A program made the translations under genes and the position numbers. From Plasmopara viticola (Eukaryota > Oomycota > Peronosporomycetes > Peronosporales > Peronosporaceae), in contig MBPM02000065.1 of the NCBI GenBank assembly GCA_001695595.3, positions 310,001-374,000 of the forward strand: 64,000 bases of DNA, read 5' to 3'. Under the pieces are notes generated by a model, which searched no databases, had not been told where the DNA came from, and worked only from the letters and a program-made list of their open reading frames with translations. Of the stretch, positions 50,101 through 62,689 are shown one piece after another (the stretch's first letter is position 1; each line of letters starts with the position of its first letter).

Positions 50101-50154
50101 GCTTGTGATTTTTAGCTTGATGACCTCGAAGCCGACATCCTTGGCGATTTATAG
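47115..50154 (+). CDS. FCP1: RNA polymerase II CTD phosphatase, FCP1-like
   Basis: Eight exons: 47115..47871, 47937..48065, 48125..48591, 48681..48788, 48853..49053, 49138..49734, 49810..50052, 50116..50154. They join in phase to 846 residues with introns of 59-89 bp. The N-terminus is acidic, followed by a lipoyl-like fold segment (GGEVDAGQMLGTVGRLEEG). The catalytic HAD domain has the DxDxT motif LSLVLDLDHTLLHA (D274, D276), then KLRPGLAKFL, then IYTHGTRLYAEQIVKIID and MILILDDRIDVW. A BRCT domain spans exons 4-6 (TILHGCKIIFSGVFP, VTPDWIVKCARSWYRVPEQ). The C-terminus is acidic (EELENDDEEEEE, then LDDLEADILGDL). FCP1 removes Ser2/Ser5 phosphates from the Pol II CTD to recycle polymerase; the acidic tail binds TFIIF in other eukaryotes. 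All key residues are present. Confidence 0.93.
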
Positions 50155-50899
50155 GGCTGCACGAGCTAACACTTTTAGCCTCAATTCTTTTGACTTTACA
50201 CTATAGAATCAGGAAAGCGTATATGGCAACTCACACGCGCGACGCGAGCTTTTATCGTTGCCACACACTTCCAAAACCTTGAAGTAAAATGTTCAACATA
50301 AAAATTAGTATACGACCTCGCATCGTCAAACAGAAACTTATAAAAAAACACTTTTGTATGTTAGCAAAGAACTCATTGGGGTTTGGGGTCCAACTTTTAG
50401 CAAGCGATTGGAAACCGACCAACTTTATTTATAATTTGTTATCAAAATAAAAAATCGGTCATCAATTAGTTGAGGTAGGTGACTCCCTAAAATCGACATT
50501 TCCATTACAAACAAATTTCTCAGACCCCATACAAATAGGCAGGTAGATTCACAACAAATTGCACTTTTGATACAAATTAATGCTGTCGAATTTCGGTATA
50601 GAAACGTGATTTATCCCTACGCCGCCCTGTGCCCGACTCCGGGTAATATTTGCCATCCGAAGATGGACTGCACTGCAAAGGATTTTACACGAACCCAGTG
50701 TGTTTCGCACTGGGTAATGCCTAAGCCTCGTACATCAATAAGTAGGTAGTACGGAATTAGCAGATAAGAAGTTTATGGTCCAAGTAAACCTGCTTAATGT
50801 GTACCGGCAGTAAGCGGTCTGAAAGTCGCATTGTCGCAAAGGCTAAATTTACACTTTCTCTGAAGAAAAAGCTGCGGCTGCTTCTGTTTGCACTTGTAG
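50155..50899. other. intergenic downstream of FCP1
   Basis: 3' UTR and spacer. No gene or motif is recognised. The run into transposon sequence begins near 50900. Confidence 0.4.
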
Positions 50900-52870
50900 T
50901 CAATATACATGATTTTCGCTTAGGTTGATCCTCTGTTAGGGTAGAGAAGTATGCTATTTGCCTAAGGGTATCCGAGACGGCTGGGAAAAAGGCGACAATC
51001 CTTTGCAGGACCGAGGGAGTGCGACATTTTGTGTTGCGCGGTCACGCGGAGTGCAACATTTTGTGTTGCGCGGTCACTTTTCGAAGAGGCTAAAAAAGTG
51101 GCAATCAATTCCTAGTTCATCTTTCAGGTGGTACGGGCAAGGGTGATCGCATACCCAGAGCTATCGAGCGGACTTGCTTCCTTATGCTGATTATGAGAAG
51201 GTAGGCTTCAGAAGTGCGGACCAGTAAACAGGCATCAGTCGATGCTTCGCCTGTTGTAAGAGCCGCGATCTGTTATTCGAGTGCTCTTTTTGCCAAGCAC
51301 GCAAAAAATGACAGAGCCAAAAATGAAGGGCCAACCAGTAGCCTGTTATGCCGCAGGAAAATGGCAACATTTGGTAGGCGCGGACGGCTTACTAAGCTCT
51401 GTTGAATTAAAGAGAGGTATTCCAGGTCAGCGGAGACTCGCCGAGAGGCCCCATTTATTATAACGCAGACCATGCTTTCAAGCGTGGCTTGCTGGATGGA
51501 AAGGCAACCGTGAAGGCTTCAGTAAGCTATGAGCTGTTCTTGTCGACATGGGGGTTCCGAATCAGCCATTGATTGAGAATAGACGAGCACACTAGCGTCC
51601 TTTTGTTACCATTTGCTTCGCAACAGGAACAAGGGCGCTTCCTGGTGGATCTAGGCAATAAGCTCTTCGACTTTGCTAAAGTCGAACGCTGATTGGTCTA
51701 GGACACGAAAGCAAGACATTTATTCTGAGTATGGCGTGGCTGAAACGCTACGAGCTCTGGAACAATGGAAGATTTAGGTTCTTAGGTGTCACTCGTTTTG
51801 CTCCTCCAGGGCTTTGGTGAGTCATAAAATTACCGCTGCTGAGATGCAATGGCATTACTAGCGAGAAAACTAATTAAGTAGGTCAATGTAATTGTCAAAA
51901 AGAGTGCTTTTGGTGTTGAGAGTGCGTCCAGAGCGTAGAGTGGCTCGTAAACCACTTAGCGATGCTCGTAGGAACAAACATTTTCTATATGCTAGATATG
52001 GCTTGCTTGGCGCAAAACAGAGACAGCCCTATCAGTATATGCGGAGTGGCACGTTATTCAATACTTATAAAAGAAACCACTTGCTGCATGCAACTTAAAA
52101 CGAGGTTGACTTACAATTAAGGCATGAAGACTGAAGCTCACTGATGCGCGAAGAGTGACACGAAGCCTATCAAGCAGAGCTCGTCATGGATCTCGCTTGT
52201 TGTATTACCTGCGTGACATAATCATTCAGAAGCTGAAAAATCCGAACGCTGCCGTTTTGATGCACGTAAAACTATTTATATTCTGCGGACCAATCGTTTG
52301 ATGGGCATGGCGTTTGGTGGATGCCAAAGCTCAAGTGGGATCGTCAATGCACAACCGTGTCAGCACGAGAATAATACGGAGCGTCTTGCTGAGATGATCT
52401 ATTTCATAAAGAGAAAGTCGGCGGCGCATGGCGCTTACAGGGCAGTGCAGGGGGGTCCTTGTGAGTGGGGATGGTCTGGAGTCTAGATGTCTCGATATGT
52501 TGGAGAGAGATACCAGTATGCTCATAGGTAAGGTCGGCTTGTCAAGAGATACTCCGTTTATTTAGACGATAGTCTATGGCAGAGCTCGAATAGGTTTAAA
52601 AAGCTGACAGCACAGCCAAAATGTCTCCATTTGAAGACCAATTTCTTATTGCTATTGGATGAAGCGATTCTGGAAGACACTAAATAGCACTTCGTTGCGA
52701 AGTGGATCTTGGATCCTGATGAACTCAGCAACTTCGTAATCGATCGTGGTAAAGGAATACAAGGATGTGTTCCTACGAAAATCGTCTTCAGAATTATCGT
52801 CTGATCGAGATGTACTTCACGACTTCGATCTGGATCCAGAAACACGGCAGTGCCCTTACCTTAGTAGTAG
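50900..52870 (+). mobile_element. Ty3/gypsy remnant: gag, protease, start of RT
   Basis: Two plus-strand landmarks in gypsy order support the call. About 51697-51755 reads SKTFILSMAWLKRYELW, like the end of the retroviral-type protease (ILGMDWL). About 52750-52860 reads KEYKDVFLRKSSSELSSD, then HDFDLDPETRQCPYL, the conserved entry into gypsy reverse transcriptase. The sequence stops resembling RT at about 52870. Many stops; non-functional. 51000-51080 contains a short direct repeat (attttgtgttgcgcggtcac, twice). Confidence 0.55.
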
Positions 52871-55050
52871 TGTGACTATAGTGTAGCCGACTTTCGTGCA
52901 AAGCAGGAGGCACAAATGGCTCAGGAACCCAAACTTAAAACCACGCTGCCATTTTGTGTTAAAGAATAAATCACAATATAAGCACAATTTAGTAAGCTAG
53001 TGCGGCCACCATTCCGACACAGAAATCACTTTTAAGCAGGACTTGCTACAACGGGATGTATAGTGTATAGCTCACTCGAATTGAGTGACGAGTACCATAA
53101 ACGTCTCATTTGGAAGAGTTATATATCCTCGACTGCGGTCAGCACTCTGATTACCTATGCCTGAAAAATCATCAGGCTCATCATTAGTCGTGGTGATGCG
53201 ATGGTTCAGGTCCCACAGGGCTTACACACAAATATCTTTGAGAAAAAACTTGTCTTAGTCGCTCAGAATACATTGAGACAGACGTAAAAACATATTCATT
53301 TGTGCACAGAACTCGGGCGCTTGCCCGTTAACAATTGTTACGTTAATGTAAATAAGTACATACCTAGCGCAAAATCATCCTTTTTGGTGCTTTATTGCAA
53401 CGAACGGTCTTTTGAGTAGACTCCATTAAAATCAAGAAAATTGTGGACCGACCGGCTCCATTAAATTAGGAGCATTTAAGAAAGTGGTCTGGTCTATTTA
53501 ATCACAAACACAAGTATAGTGCAGAGAAATGAGGACCAAGTGGTTGTGAAGAAGTCAGAGGAGTCTTTGAGAGATACTGATCTTGATTTTGACGAAATCA
53601 AAATGACCGTTCAGTGTCGTGGTGGCGCGTCAAATTTTGTCATCAGTAGCGCACTACTACAAACAGACGCCGAGGGGCGAGATCAAAAGATCAAGTTTGA
53701 ATCTTAATAGCTCAAGGCTGTTTAAATTAAATATCTTGTTCATGACAAAAAAAATTAACCGTCTATGCTTTTGTCACCCATGGATTCCGCTTGGCGCTGA
53801 GCCATTCGTGAAGTTTTGCTTAACGAGTGAGCGCCTATGAAAGTGCGAGCGCTACGTACACCTGAACATCCGTGATTAAGGCCTCCTCAACGGCCGTATA
53901 AAATGATGCATACCATAAACCAAAAGAGAGTCTGCTATTTGTTTTATCAATAGGTTATGTCTTTAAGCTGCTTCTGCAGTTTACTTCCCATAATGGGCAC
54001 TACCGGTATCTAAGCCTAGGCATAAATTTGCCATTAAGATTGTATGCCCTTACCCAGTTCAGCTGCTTGACAGCAAGGACGGCTGCACTTATTGAAGCCT
54101 TCTCAGGTCCTTCTAAGACAGTTAGTCAACTAAAGCAAAGTGCTTGTGCGACATATGTGGAAAAGTGGTCGAGGTAGTCGATCTACACCTACAAGCGTAG
54201 GATCGGCTACGAGTGCTACTTGGTGTGAGAGGTCACACAACACTTTGCGCTTAAGAGGCGAGCAGGAAGGTGTCGGTGAGAGACTGTTCACTATTCTCAG
54301 CCTTAGAGGATCGACGTGTGAAAAGATTGCATATTCAAAAACTTAATACTCGAAACAATATTGGCCTATTTTATTCCGCAATTTACTAACTTCAGCTTTG
54401 TAATTTAGGGAGGGACTATATTCGCTTTTAGATGATAACCTATCGGTACTTCTACCGATTTGCATCAAGAAGGAATTCTAGTCGAAGTTCAAATTGCGGT
54501 AGCAAATTTAGTCGTCTCTCAAAATTAAAGGTAAGTCCGAAACACGTAACAGTCTCAAATTGCATTATGGATTTAAGTCTGGAAGGAGATATCATATCTT
54601 TGTGCATGTGAATTCCCATCACACCTGGATGCACATTATAGTCAATCCTTCGTCTATGCAGGTGGATTCGCAAGGCACAAGGGTGATAAAGTGACCTTTC
54701 AGCATCTGTTAGACGAGCAGTTTGTGCTGTTGGACGATTTGCTTGCTTCTACGGGTTTGAAGATGAGGCAGCATTTGCAGCTATCCCTGCTAATGCATCA
54801 TGGCGTTCGTGCTCTGCGAGCAAAGTTTCTGATTTACTACGTAGTCGTGTATTTTGTGTTACAGTAGGGGTAGTAATCGTACCACATAACCTTCAGGTGG
54901 ACCATATGTCACAAGAAACGCGCTCAGAAGTTAATAATACGCGTTCGTAAAGTGGCCGCAACAACAAGTGTAGGTAGCTAAAACAGCTACATGCAAATAT
55001 CTTAGACACATGTCGCCACTTGAGGACATAAGGATGCTCTAGAGACATTA
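52871..55050. other. repeat-rich, no gene seen
   Basis: A 60-codon ORF at 53519-53707 plus (EESLRDTDLDFDEIKMTVQ) has protein-like composition but no match I know and no intron partners. The rest has only short overlapping ORFs. Confidence 0.3.
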
Positions 55051-56482
55051 CTATGGATTGTTCAAGGTGCTAGAAATGCATCGGGAGCTCTCTTGCTTGC
55101 CTTTTTTTTGCTTTCTTTTTGCATTGCTACCGTTGTCACAAACTCCATTTTTCTCGACGCAAGCCACATGCCTAGCTTTGCTATTCCTCTTTCTCTTCAT
55201 CGACTTCGTCGTGACCACGTCTTCATCGTTGTTGCCAAGAAGCAATAAATGTCGAATAGATGGGGAAGCAGCAGCCAGATCAATTCGCTCGTTTTCTGGG
55301 ATGAAAGCATACATCAACCCATCTGTGATGGAAGATTTGGTTCGCTTCCATATTGTTAATGTGTCGATACTGGAGTGCCATGAAGGCAGAGGCACCTGTA
55401 AAACCTTATGATACACAGTTGATAGGTGAATCTGGAAACTCTTAGATGACGTTCGGCCCCTGTTAGAACAAACACAGTGCGTAAGAGATTGCATGACACA
55501 TTGTAGTATTCGCACTCACCATACGCCAGGAAGACAAATGGTTTGACCAAACATTTCACCAACGTGGATCACAGTGTCTCCTGCATAGTTGCAGAGGCTC
55601 GCCATCGCCATGGACTCGTGGCTATCCTCAAAATCGTCTGGGTAGCACAGAAACAATGCACGATCCGTATGCTTGTGTAAATCCTGCTCATTACAAAAGC
55701 AAATTCATAAGTCAAACATGGACAAATCAGAATTACAAGAGACTTCGTATTTCGATGTCACGCACCTTCGGCGTTCCCTTCAACACGTTCGTCCAATAAA
55801 CTTGTTCTACCATAATTTCTTCTTCTTCTTCTTCTTCTTCATGGTCTTCCCCGTCAAAAGCTGCACCCGCTTCATCATCCTCATTGTCTTCCTCATCCGA
55901 AGCTTCATCCACTCCTTTGTCATCGCTGTCATGCATTTGTTTAGCCTCACCATTTTCTTTCTTCTCCACTTGGAACAACATTTTCAACAATTTTGTCATG
56001 GACTCACTCCTTTTTAATCTCTTTTTCTTCTCCAGCGACGTGCAAATCATATGCAATTATGTCTACACCACGAAGCTGCAGTAGCCGAGCCCAGTACCCA
56101 CTACCAGCCCCCATCTCAACAATCTTTGAGCAAATATAATCAGTCTTCGGTTTTCAAAAGGTGAGAAAAGTTCAACGATACTTACCGGCCCGTAATGTTT
56201 GATAATTTGCAATGCACGCTCATCCGGGATAGCCCATGAGTATTTCTATGCGCCCAATTAAACAAAGAGTTTACCACTAGAGGCGCAGTTTCGTCTACAA
56301 AACAATCGCACCATCGCCACGCTCACGTCCAATGCCGCGTACATCTTGGAGCGCGCTTCCTCGCTCAGTTTTGGATTAAACACCTCAATGAGTTCCCCTG
56401 GGTGTTCCCGCACAAATTTGCGGTAAAACTCAAGGTACGGGTTACTTGTAGATGTCAATTCTAGAGCCTCTAAGTTAGTCAT
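55051..56482 (-). CDS. SAM-methyltransferase-like protein with acidic insert
   Basis: Six exons: 56482..56312, 56245..56186, 56123..56008, 55925..55766, 55683..55520, 55459..55051. Introns are 60-82 bp and the join is in phase, 359 residues. The Rossmann motif I is IVEMGAGSGYWARLLQLRG (78-96) after a YSWAIPDERAL lead-in. After a Glu/Asp-rich insert (about 117-150) come DRALFLCYPDDFEDS and GDTVIHVGEMFGQT. The C-terminal part includes KVLQVPLPSW and ends in a Lys-rich tail. I recognise the YSWAIPDERAL/EIGAGxGYW/LFLCYPDD pattern as a conserved family of uncharacterised eukaryotic and protist methyltransferase-like proteins; substrate unknown. The apparent frame change after EEKEIKK is explained by an 82-bp intron with a GTGAGT donor and GACAG acceptor. 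The NhaC gene lies 114 bp upstream on the same strand. Confidence 0.8.
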
Positions 56483-56596
56483 GCTTCACTTTATCACTCG
56501 GACAAGTGCTGGCTGGTATTATTTTGTAGTCACGGTAAAAATTACTGTTGCGCTAAAAATTAGAGCAAGAACTATGTCCAGGGGTATATAAAAAGT

Positions 56597-58863
56597 CTAA
56601 GCCGACGACAGCAATGGCTGAATTTCACCCTCGTATCTCATCGGAGGCGACACGCTCAGGAAGCTGCACGATGACAACGAACGGTATCGCATATTGACAC
56701 GTGTGCCGCAGAAGAACACGACTAGCAGGAGCACAGCGAGGCAGATACCAAAGGCCGTGAACGTGCTACAAATCTTCAGGCCTATCGGCAAAGACCCACC
56801 AACGACCGACACGACAGCCACTAACACAGCGTACGGCAAAATACTGCGTACGTGATTTTCGAGTGGCACGTGTGCTGAGAGCGACGCAAGGATGGACGTA
56901 TCGGCAATGGGCGAGCACGTGTTGCCAAACACAGAGCCACCAAGGATGCTGCCAAAGCATTGACGCAGGTTTTCTGTGTCGCCGCCACTGATCGACCAGG
57001 ATAGTGGTGCAATTATTGGAAACATGATCGCCATGGTACCAAATGAACTGCCAACAGCAAACGATACAACGTAGCAAAGAAGACACGCAATTGCCGGCAG
57101 ATACTGCATCGGAATGGAATCTCCGACAATTGAGGCGATATATGGAGCTGTACTTACTTCGCCAATAACGGAACCAAGGGCCCAGGCAAGGGTCAGAACC
57201 AGCGTCGGGTCCACGATATCTTTGACACCTTCCATCCAGGCTTTCATTGCTTCGTTTAGCGTGATGATTCGCTGCAATAATAGCATCGTCACGGCAATGA
57301 CCCATCCAGCGGACGATGCACGGATCAGGGACGAAATTGAGTCGCAGTGGCTCAGAGCATCCAGGATGCTAAAAGACTTATTGGGCGCTTTTGTGTGCAA
57401 ACGATCGAATCCGTCAAAAACCATGCCTACGAACGTCAGTACAACGATGGCCAGAAACGGCACCACTGCATTTTGCCAGCGTAATGGTTTCTTTGTGTCA
57501 GGTTCTAATGGAGCGAGTTCAGGTTTTGGGCTATCCAATGGTCCTGGAAATTCTGGAGTCATAGGGCCATCAGTGATTGGGGATGCAGCGGCATCCTTCT
57601 CGAATTGCACCATTGGACCGAAGTCCTTTTCGCATATGATCGTGATGAATATGAAAGCGATAAAGAGGATTGGGAAGAATCGGTAGTGCAGACAGGAGAG
57701 GCACGTGACGAATGGATCCCAATCGAGCTTGAGATCGCGGAGCTGTGCTGCAAGATACCCGATCTCTACACCGATCCATGAACTCACGGGAGCTACAAGT
57801 ACATTCGATTCCGTTGTTTTGCGATAAGTTAGTACAGTCGCAATGATCGTTAAGACTTGTCAAGGGAGACCCTTACACATAGATGGCAAGCAGACGCCGA
57901 TGGTATGAATAATTGCCGCAAACTTCTCACGACTGACACCTGTCTGGCTTAACACTTGACGTAACGAGCTTCCTACAATGAGAATACACGAGTAATCGTC
58001 GAAAAAGATAGTGATACACAGCAGCCACGTCGTCACTTGCATGCGCAGCGATGACGTCATAAAATGCTTGGCAACTCGCGCAAGACCGTGGCCCCCTCCA
58101 CCCTTTTGAACCACGCCAATAGTTCCACCTAGTACGAGCGTGAACAGCAGCACACCCGCGTGATCCCCAGTCGTGAATGAGTTCACCCAGTAGTGGTCAA
58201 AGGTGCGCAAAAAAGCAGTGAATGGATTTCCATTTGCGACGATAATTGCGCCACACCAGATTCCAGCAAGTAGCGACACTGCTACCTGACCCAGCGCAAC
58301 TGACATGATCAAAGTCACGACTGGTGGAAACAGGGAGACCCACCCAGGAGACACGACCACAGAGGTCGTGTGCGTCGCGTGGAATAATGGCACATCATAT
58401 GTTGGCACCGAATGGGGCAGAGCATTACCGTTCAACTCATTTACACGAGGTGCGTTCGAACTTGAGCTTGTTTTCTGCTCTTCCCACACTGTCGTAGTAA
58501 GATTATGCCTTCCATACGAGATCAGTTGCAACTGCTTGATAGAGATTGACAACTGTGACTGAAAATTTCCCTCGACGTCGAGGGTTTTGACGCTGCCGTT
58601 GGTAACCGCATACCCGTCCGAGCCTTCTACGAGGTACCACAGACGACTTGGGTACACGGAACCTGCAACCGACAAATTTTTTAGTTTATGTATTAATGAG
58701 GGGATAGACGCGCACCATTCTTGAGCATCGGTAGCTCGATCGATGCCTCAAAGTTCACTTGCTGCAGGATTACACTTGGCGTGTGCAATTCGACTGGTTC
58801 GGCGTGGATGTTGTGCGCATTGCACAGGATGGCTATCAGAGCCGTCGCTCCGAGAAATTGCAT
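56597..58863 (-). CDS. NhaC-family Na+/H+ antiporter
   Basis: Exons 58863..58716, 58662..57877 and 57792..56597 are joined over 53- and 84-bp introns to 709 residues. It begins with a likely signal peptide (MQFLGATALIAILC) and an extracellular or lumenal domain of about 120 residues. The Na_H_antiporter core follows, with many membrane helices (WVSLFPPVVTLIMSVAL, GVLLFTLVLGGTIGVVQKGG, IFFDDYSCILIVGSSLRQV, LPSMSPVSSWIGVEIG, then ALGSVIGEVSTAPYIASIVG, SSFGTMAIMFPIIAPLSW, GSVFGNTCSPIADTSILAS). The conserved acidic FFDDY and the SPIADTSI segment fit ion exchange by this family. A hydrophilic loop (about 375-410) has many acidic and Pro residues. Likely exchanges Na+ for H+ at the plasma or an internal membrane; cation and membrane are inferred. 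The ATG at 58863 was chosen because the longer frame opens with TTG. Confidence 0.88.
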
Positions 58864-59008
58864 GGAGATGGGTCTGCTCGTAGATTTCAATCATAGAACG
58901 AGATTTACGTATTTTGCGAATTTATCAGTTATCATTCATCTGTATACATATACATATTTAAGAAACAATTTTGTACTTTCACAGACATTTTAGACTAATC
59001 CGCAAGCA

Positions 59009-60780
59009 TTAGGCTGCGAGCGCGCGTGTGGCGCTCGGATGCGCTCGACGAAGCATTGGCATGAGATTTGTCCATCGAAACATTTGCGAGAGTATGCATG
59101 TGGAAAACCATACTGTCACCAGCAGGCAAATAGATGCCTCCGAGCTGAAGTAGCTGAAAAGCTGAGCTTTTTCGTAAAGCGGGGCCGTAAGTTGCCCAAA
59201 TACCGAGGTGATAAAACTTTTGAATTTGTGCATACAACCAGGCAACATTAGTTCTACGATGCTCTTATCAATGATCAATAAAAACGTACAGATTGTGGGT
59301 GGAGTGGTAGAAAACGCTTGACCAAATGACGTAGCTGGAGTTGCCCTGAATCCAGCACATGATGATGCGAGAGCCCACCAGTAACAGCGTGAATACTGCC
59401 AGCACGTATACCAGCTGAAAATCTGGTGTTTCAACGACCGAGTAGCCAGAGCCCTTAGGCACCACATCCAGCGCTTCGGCGATAATCATAGGCCAGTGCC
59501 AAAGTGCCCATATACAACCAGTGATAGCCGATGCAAGGATAGTCGAATGGCTGAAAACGATTTCAAGTGCTGTATATAGTTACGACCGGTATCGGTAAAA
59601 AATAGTTCAAAACAAGGTAGTAAAAGATTGTTTCTTACCTGGAAAAAGTGACCCGCTCCAGCCAATTTCCTGGATCGTTGCAAAAAAAAACCAGCTTGTA
59701 CCTGCTCCAAGCGAAAAGTAAGCATTATCGTATGAGGTTGAACGGGACACCACCAATTGTGTTACCTAAAGGTCGTTGACCCATTGACAACCCAACGTCA
59801 TATCGCTGCGGCGGCACCGGATCCCAAAAGATTCCGAGAAGAATGATGTAAAAAACGTAAAACACTAGCCCAGAGTCGAGCGCTTCGATATTATTAAAAC
59901 TGAAAACCAGCTCCAATTTTCGTACAAATTTGCGATTGAACTGTGCCGGTATAAAGGAATACGTCAGATTATACGAAAAGGATCACAACGAGCTGACGTA
60001 CTGGGTTGACCATCCTTGTCGCGGCAGTAAACGAAAAAGCCGCTAAATCACACAGCACAGGGATCGCATAGCTAAGCATTGCAAGCCGAAGCGTGGACCT
60101 CGATGAATGGGAGCTTTTGAATAGGTAATGAAATGGCGGGATATTCCAGTGTGGAGGTGTATTACAGGCCTGGAGCCTCATCTTTGCAACTACGCAAACG
60201 ATAAAAAAAATACAATTAGAACTGTCAGCACCATGCCAATATATTGCAGTACGAATGTATTTCTTAACGTACTGCTTCGTAGCGCAAAAGATGCGATTAC
60301 AGGACTTACAAACCACAGACAGCGAATGGCAAATACAATGGGAGTATTCGGTGAAATGCCCCACTGCTTGCAGAACACTAGACCCGTTAGCGAAAGGACC
60401 ACCATTGAGTAAAGCGATACGAGGTAAGCAATGACGGCATCACGGTAGGCCCACATGACATCGGCTGAAAACATGCCGTGAAAAAAGTAGTTCGAAGAAC
60501 CGCGGTCGTTGCGGTGGTGATACTGGTGTGTTGGCTGCACAAGTGGATAATACTCGTCCCATATATTCTTGCCATCGCGTCCAGTCTTCTTAACACCAGC
60601 GGTTGTTGCTTGACCAAGAGGCGCTGGGCCCACGAGCGCACTTGCAGGTAATCGAGCCTCAAGAAGAGATCCTGGCTCTGAATTCACAATCGTGCCGTAC
60701 GTACTGGCAGACGCGGAATTGGCCACACTCATCAAAGTGTTGCTAGTGGTGGCACTGCCGCCGCGACTGCGCTTGCCCAT
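59009..60780 (-). CDS. CPBP-family intramembrane protease
   Basis: Six exons: 60780..60214, 60169..60002, 59940..59766, 59701..59639, 59569..59290, 59216..59009, in phase, 486 residues. The first intron is only 44 bp; the rest are 61-73. The N-terminal 100 residues are soluble and low complexity; then come about eight membrane segments. CPBP motifs are visible: motif 1 IQEIGWSG (E315), motif 2 ITGCIWALWHWP (H349), motif 3 YHSTHN (H413, N417). The family includes Rce1 CaaX proteases and bacterial immunity proteins, cutting within membranes using Glu and His. The usual first motif EExxxR reads QExxxS here, so one acidic and one basic residue are replaced; activity is uncertain. It lies 145 bp upstream of the NhaC gene on the same strand. 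Function in oomycetes is unknown. Confidence 0.8.
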
Positions 60781-62689
60781 CGCCAAATTCGTCTACTCTG
60801 CTTTTATAGAGTGATCGAATCAGTGTGGCAGAAGACGACGAGATCTGTAGATGCCGATTGATAAAATATTAGATTTAAATATCTCGCCCGGCTCCTAGGA
60901 GCAACCTTCGCACGACATAAACAATAGTCTTTGTCGTGTGATATTTTTGGAATTTGATAGATAGCCCACCGATTTCGCTATTTGGCCCACATATCATGGA
61001 ACCGCTGACCTAACACTTGGGCTGACCACGGCCGAGCTAATAGATCGGAAGATATAATGTATCAGTGATTTGAGGCTGGTCTCAGGCGTAAATAAATGTG
61101 GCCGATCTCATCGGCCTAGCCTCGATCAAGCGCACGAAGTTGTTGTCTTTATGCTGAGATCTCTTTAGTCGCACCTCCACCTTTCTACAGCACAAGTAAT
61201 CAATGCATGGTCGTAAGACGTCTCAGTGCTCAATAAGAGACATGACTTGCCAAATTATGGTTTTTATAAGGCCGTGCACGTCTCGATAAAAAGAAAGGAC
61301 ATATGACGTCTCAATTTTTCAAAGAGCCTTTACTCTTTAAGTCATGCTTCTTTGACGCTTGTGCACGTCAAAAAGAGCGATAAAGCAAAACTCTGGTCGT
61401 ACGACCACACTTACGATCGACTTTCATCGATTTATGCCACGCAATTGTCTCTTATGAGTGCTCGAGCAACTACATTGAATCGGATCAACGACCTTGCCCT
61501 GATAGTAGGCGATTGGGGCAAACAGAATAGATGGATCAATCGAACCTCTAAATTTAAGTTTAGCGAATTGAGTGGTTGATCATTCTTGACTATTCCGTAA
61601 TAGGTTAGAGCCGGCCTGGTCACACAATCGCGACTTGATACTTGAATAACCAATAACGTCGTCCAATTTAGCAAGTCTAAACGCCATCGGATCAGCAATC
61701 CCCAATCATGCTCCAGTACTTCATAAAGCAACCAAGGTTGACCGATTATGTCTTGATCCTGCTTATTAAGTAGAATTTTATCTCCACGCGGTTGATACAG
61801 GCAATTTGTACTAATCTGGTTGCGTTTCAGATTGGATGCACCAAGGGAAATAACTCAAAGCATCCAACTTTTCAGCAGATCGATCCATTTCCATTTGTAA
61901 CTAATGGGATACTGGTCTTTTCAGCCATGAATTTCATTTTTTTCAATTGTCATATCTTAGTGAATCGATCATCTGCCCTTCTTGTTAGATACATCGCCAA
62001 TGTATGTACATTGCAGACAAAAGTTGAGGTCAGACGCATTTTATCAAAGTGTTGTGTCGTCTAGCTACAATACTCACCAGATTAAGCTTCTAGTCTTGTT
62101 TGAAGCTGTCCCTTTTTCCTTTTCGATCGATCACTACGATACTTTTGCCGAAAAAGTGATTATCAATCGATAGTATTGCACTCCCATTGCCTTTCTTTCA
62201 TCCTTCCTGTTACTATGTATTTTTCAGCAGTGATACAGATAAGCAGATCCATTAGACTCCTGACGTGATAGGAAGTCTACCTTAAATTATATATGCAAGA
62301 CATACACCGCCTTTTCTCATAACCCCCAGCCAGCTTGTAAGCTTGTCCTTTTCTTGCTTCACTTTTAAGTCGGCTCACCAACAATGTGGCTCTTTTCACA
62401 CCAAAGAGATTCAAACTCGACGTACTTCAATTTTGTTTTTCCTTATGGTTTATGCAGTGTATATATTAACTGAACTACCGACGACGGCTCGTCATATTTT
62501 CTCTGAGAGACCGGGAACTCGCGGTAGGTGGGCCTTTTGCGCGTTGACGACCGGATAGAATATCCGCTGTATGATTTACTAAGTACTATTTTTCTTCTAG
62601 CCCTTGCACTCATCTCTATAATGGTGACAGAGCTTTTGCAAAATACACCTAATCCTTCGTCGAACGAATAACTGCCGAGTTATCTAGGT
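60781..62689. other. intergenic, probable repeat
   Basis: 60781-61000 should contain the promoter of the CPBP gene. From about 61100 only short overlapping ORFs occur. 61200-61620 may be long terminal repeat sequence of a gypsy element, but no matching second LTR is in the window. Confidence 0.3.

Noticed and set aside
56597..57305. ORFs on both strands overlapping the antiporter
   Set aside because: They are shadows of the well-supported NhaC exon in other frames.
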